DNA of 64,000 bases from Paracoccus haematequi (GTDB lineage Bacteria > Pseudomonadota > Alphaproteobacteria > Rhodobacterales > Rhodobacteraceae), in contig CAMCVS010000004.1 in NCBI GenBank assembly GCA_945881965.1, positions 124,001 to 188,000 on the forward strand. Direction: 5' to 3'. Shown here piece by piece: positions 62,150 through 64,000 of this stretch. The notes beneath the pieces were generated by a model. It worked only from the letters and a program-made list of their open reading frames with translations. It was not told where the DNA came from and made no database searches. Position 1 is the first letter of the stretch. Each line of letters begins with the position of its first letter. Both the position numbers and the translations under genes were made by a program.

Positions 62150-63055
62150 TCAGGCGCGGTAGCGATCCAGAATATAGCGCGCTGTCATCAGGTCCAGATG
62201 CGCGCCGCCGCCGTTCTTGAACAGGGTGATGTCGTCGTCTGATCCGCGCTGGAACGCGTCCAGATCGTAGTAATCGGCGACTAAGTCAGACTCGGTGATC
62301 ACCCCTTGGGCCAGCGGTGTTTTCAACTCGCCGATATGGTGGCACACGGTGATGCGGTTATCGACGAATATCCGTGACCGCCGCAGCGCGGTGTCATCCG
62401 CCTCGCGCATGTCGGGGCGATAGGCGCCGATCAGGTCGATATGCTGGCCGGGTTGCAGCCAGTCGCCCAGCAGATGCGGGGTGGTGGCCATGGTGGCGGA
62501 TGTCACGATATCCGCCGCGCGCACGGCACGTTCCAGATCATCGGCCACGCTGGCCCCCGTGGCATCGGCCAGCGCCACCGCGTTCGACCGCGTTCGGTTC
62601 CAGATGGTAAAGCGCGCGCCGGGAAAGGCCGCGCCATAGGCCGCGATCAGGGACCGCGCGACCGTGCCCGCGCCGATGATCAGGATATCGCGACTATCTG
62701 CCCGCGCCAGCCGTCGCGCGGCCAACAGACTGTCGCCAGCGGTTTTCCATTTGGTGACAAGATGGAAATCCACCAGCGCCTCCAGCATCCCGTCGCCGTC
62801 ACGATATAACGTCACACCGCCGTTCACTGTCGGCTGTCCCGCGCCCGCATTGCCGGGGAATATCGTGGCGGATTTGACCGCGATCCCGAGCCCGTCGATC
62901 CACGCCGCACGGTTCAGCAGCGTATCCTTGCCGCGATACAGGAACGTATCGGCGATTTCCGCGCGGGGCAGGCGGTGGCCTGCGGCCAGCGCATCGGTCA
63001 GGCCCAGCCAATCCAGCCGCGCCTCGCCTGCGTCAAAGGGGATGATCAGGGTCAT
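62150..63055 (-). CDS. Ornithine cyclodeaminase / mu-crystallin family dehydrogenase
   Basis: A 301-residue protein. The N-terminal half holds ADTFLYRGKDTLLNRAAWI and VKSATIFPGNA (Lys region), and the NAD(P) half ILIIGAGTVARSLIAAYGAAF, with TIWNRTRSNAVALA. OCD-family members deaminate ornithine or act as dehydrogenases on N-alkyl amino acids, ketimines or alanine. The residues that define true ornithine cyclodeaminase cannot be confirmed by eye. The start at 63055 overlaps the HAD gene stop by four bases. Confidence 0.87.
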   Translation of the reverse strand: MTLIIPFDAGEARLDWLGLTDALAAGHRLPRAEIADTFLYRGKDTLLNRAAWIDGLGIAVKSATIFPGNAGAGQPTVNGGVTLYRDGDGMLEALVDFHLVTKWKTAGDSLLAARRLARADSRDILIIGAGTVARSLIAAYGAAFPGARFTIWNRTRSNAVALADATGASVADDLERAVRAADIVTSATMATTPHLLGDWLQPGQHIDLIGAYRPDMREADDTALRRSRIFVDNRITVCHHIGELKTPLAQGVITESDLVADYYDLDAFQRGSDDDITLFKNGGGAHLDLMTARYILDRYRA

Positions 63056-63669
63056 GCCGCCTGCTCCGCCGTCAAAAGCCCCGCCTGCACCAGACACTCC
63101 GCCCAGCCTTCGGGGCCGTCGAACAGATGCACCTGCCAGCGGCGGGCGCGGGCGGCGTCGATGTTTTCCGGGCGGTCATCGGTGAACAGGATCTTTGCGC
63201 CGCGCGTACCGACCGCCTCTTCCAGCGCCTGATAGATCGCGGGGTCGGGCTTGATCAGGCCGATGCGGCCCGACACCACCGCGCCGTCAAATTCGGTCAG
63301 GAACGGATGGTCGATGCAGGATGTCTCGAACGGCTCTTCGCCGAAATTCGTCAGCGCCCAGACCGGGATGCCCTGCGCCTGCAACGCCCGCATCAACCGG
63401 ATCGACCGGTCAATCCGCCGCGACGCCAGCCGCGACCAACCTTCGACCCAGAACCGGATTTCGTCCGTGTAATCGGGGTAATCCTCGATCAGGTCCAGAA
63501 TGGTGGCGAATTTTGCCCCGGCATCGACGCCCAGATGGGTGCGATGGATCGGCACATCGCGGAAAAACGCCGCCGCGCGGTCGGGGCCAAACACATCCGT
63601 ATAGGTGCGTTCGGGTTGCCATTCGATCAGCACATTGCCGATGTCGAACACCACGATGTCTGGCGTCAT
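63052..63669 (-). CDS. HAD-family phosphatase (YihX-like)
   Basis: A 205-residue HAD-IA hydrolase. The nucleophile Asp is in VVFDIGNVLIEW; the usual second Asp is Gly (DxGN), as in YihX, a glucose-1-phosphate phosphatase. The Thr of motif II lies in WALTNFGEE, the Lys in GLIKPDPAIYQ, and motif IV in ILFTDDRPENIDAA. The substrate is unknown. It overlaps the OCD-like gene and the YaiI gene (both four bases), so the three are probably one unit. Confidence 0.88.
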   Translation of the reverse strand: MTPDIVVFDIGNVLIEWQPERTYTDVFGPDRAAAFFRDVPIHRTHLGVDAGAKFATILDLIEDYPDYTDEIRFWVEGWSRLASRRIDRSIRLMRALQAQGIPVWALTNFGEEPFETSCIDHPFLTEFDGAVVSGRIGLIKPDPAIYQALEEAVGTRGAKILFTDDRPENIDAARARRWQVHLFDGPEGWAECLVQAGLLTAEQAA

Positions 63670-64000
63670 GAAGCCCCCTTTGCCGCCCGCACGGCCCGTT
63701 CCAGCGCATCAAGGAAACGCGACCGGTCCGCCTTTGTAAACCCCCGCCCGCCGCCTTGCCGAAACGGGTCGGCGGCGCGCAGGTCGGTCATCAGGTCACG
63801 CATGGCGAGTGCTTCGCGCACATTGCCGTCGGTCAGCGGCGAGCCGTCATGTTTCAGAACCTTCGCCCCTTTCGTGACACAGCGCGCCGCGAGCGGGATA
63901 TCCCCCGTCACCACCACATCGCCGGGGCCCGCGCGTTCGGCGATCCACATATCCGCCACATCGGGGCCGTCCGGCACGATCACCATATCCACGAACGGGT
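63666..64000 (-). CDS. YaiI/YqxD-family (UPF0178, DUF188) protein, N-terminus outside window
   Basis: The C-terminal ~111 residues are seen. FVDMVIVPDGPDVADMWIAE, GDVVVTGDIPLAARCVTKGA, DGSPLTDGNVREALAMRDLM and the family ending ...DRSRFLDALERAV match YaiI/YqxD proteins with a PIN-like fold and unknown role. The frame stays open to the window end. The missing start should hold a DADACPV-type motif. The GTG at 63992 is internal. Confidence 0.88.
   Translation of the reverse strand, partial: PFVDMVIVPDGPDVADMWIAERAGPGDVVVTGDIPLAARCVTKGAKVLKHDGSPLTDGNVREALAMRDLMTDLRAADPFRQGGGRGFTKADRSRFLDALERAVRAAKGAS

Overview
The window is about 64 kb of high-GC, densely packed chromosome. The protein set suggests an alphaproteobacterium of the Rhodobacteraceae (roseobacter/Rhodobacter group): an arsR-arsC-aqpS-arsC-arsH arrangement, a lone DUF2793 phage-fibre-like gene, an LpcC-type LPS glycosyltransferase, a split MnmC, ZapE, HspQ, and clusters of CcrM-type GANTC sites. 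No rRNA, tRNA, CRISPR array, integrase or intact insertion sequence was recognised. This is a reading from sequence alone; no database search was run.

Layout. 1-2933: end of an extradiol ring-cleavage dioxygenase, then hydratase, aldolase and tautomerase of the 4-oxalomesaconate (gallate / protocatechuate 4,5-cleavage) pathway. 2946-15418: surface and polysaccharide region, with a DUF2793 fibre-like protein, an LpcC-like glycosyltransferase, UDP-glucuronate epimerase, a Wzc/ExoP-like tyrosine kinase, YjbH and YjbF, a NIDO/RTX protein, and a CapD/WbpM-like membrane protein whose active-site residues are substituted. 15520-22268: a CMD-family protein, then a minus-strand vitamin B12 salvage operon headed by a cobalamin riboswitch (btuB, btuF, btuC, btuD, cbiZ and a dedicated TonB-like protein) whose genes overlap almost throughout. 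22342-30009: acyl-CoA metabolism cluster (CurA-like reductase, thioesterase, ACAD10-type kinase, histidine phosphatase, nitronate monooxygenase, thiolase, two SDRs, MaoC). 30086-39438: housekeeping and mixed genes (EamA exporter, split MnmD/MnmC-oxidoreductase, HTD2-like dehydratase, OmpA lipoprotein, Ada/Ogt, endonuclease III, adenosine-kinase-like PfkB, an Imm11-like orphan, an SLT lipoprotein, HspQ).

39511-42299: a LysR regulator, then an accessory patch holding a decayed fragment and a secreted nuclease-toxin gene with an adjacent YezG-like immunity gene. Base composition changes sharply inside the toxin gene. 42360-47834: FadH-like reductase, a ParE/Phd toxin-antitoxin pair, and an arsenic resistance operon with two unrelated arsenate reductases. 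47902-54948: hypothetical proteins, ilvD, a CPBP protease, accD and folC. 55027-56823: a promoter packed with seven GANTC sites drives a periplasmic rhodanese and a LysM protein, ending in a strong terminator. 56830-64000: MetE-core protein, SLT lipoprotein, ZapE, an MFS transporter, a peroxiredoxin-like/2OG-oxygenase fusion, an ornithine-cyclodeaminase-like protein, a HAD phosphatase and the end of a YaiI-like protein.

The most promising leads are the mosaic nuclease toxin/immunity pair (41099-42299), the GANTC-rich promoter (55027-55121), the CapD-like protein lacking the usual catalytic residues (13538-15418), and the solitary DUF2793 gene beside polysaccharide genes, which could be a satellite gene-transfer-agent fibre.
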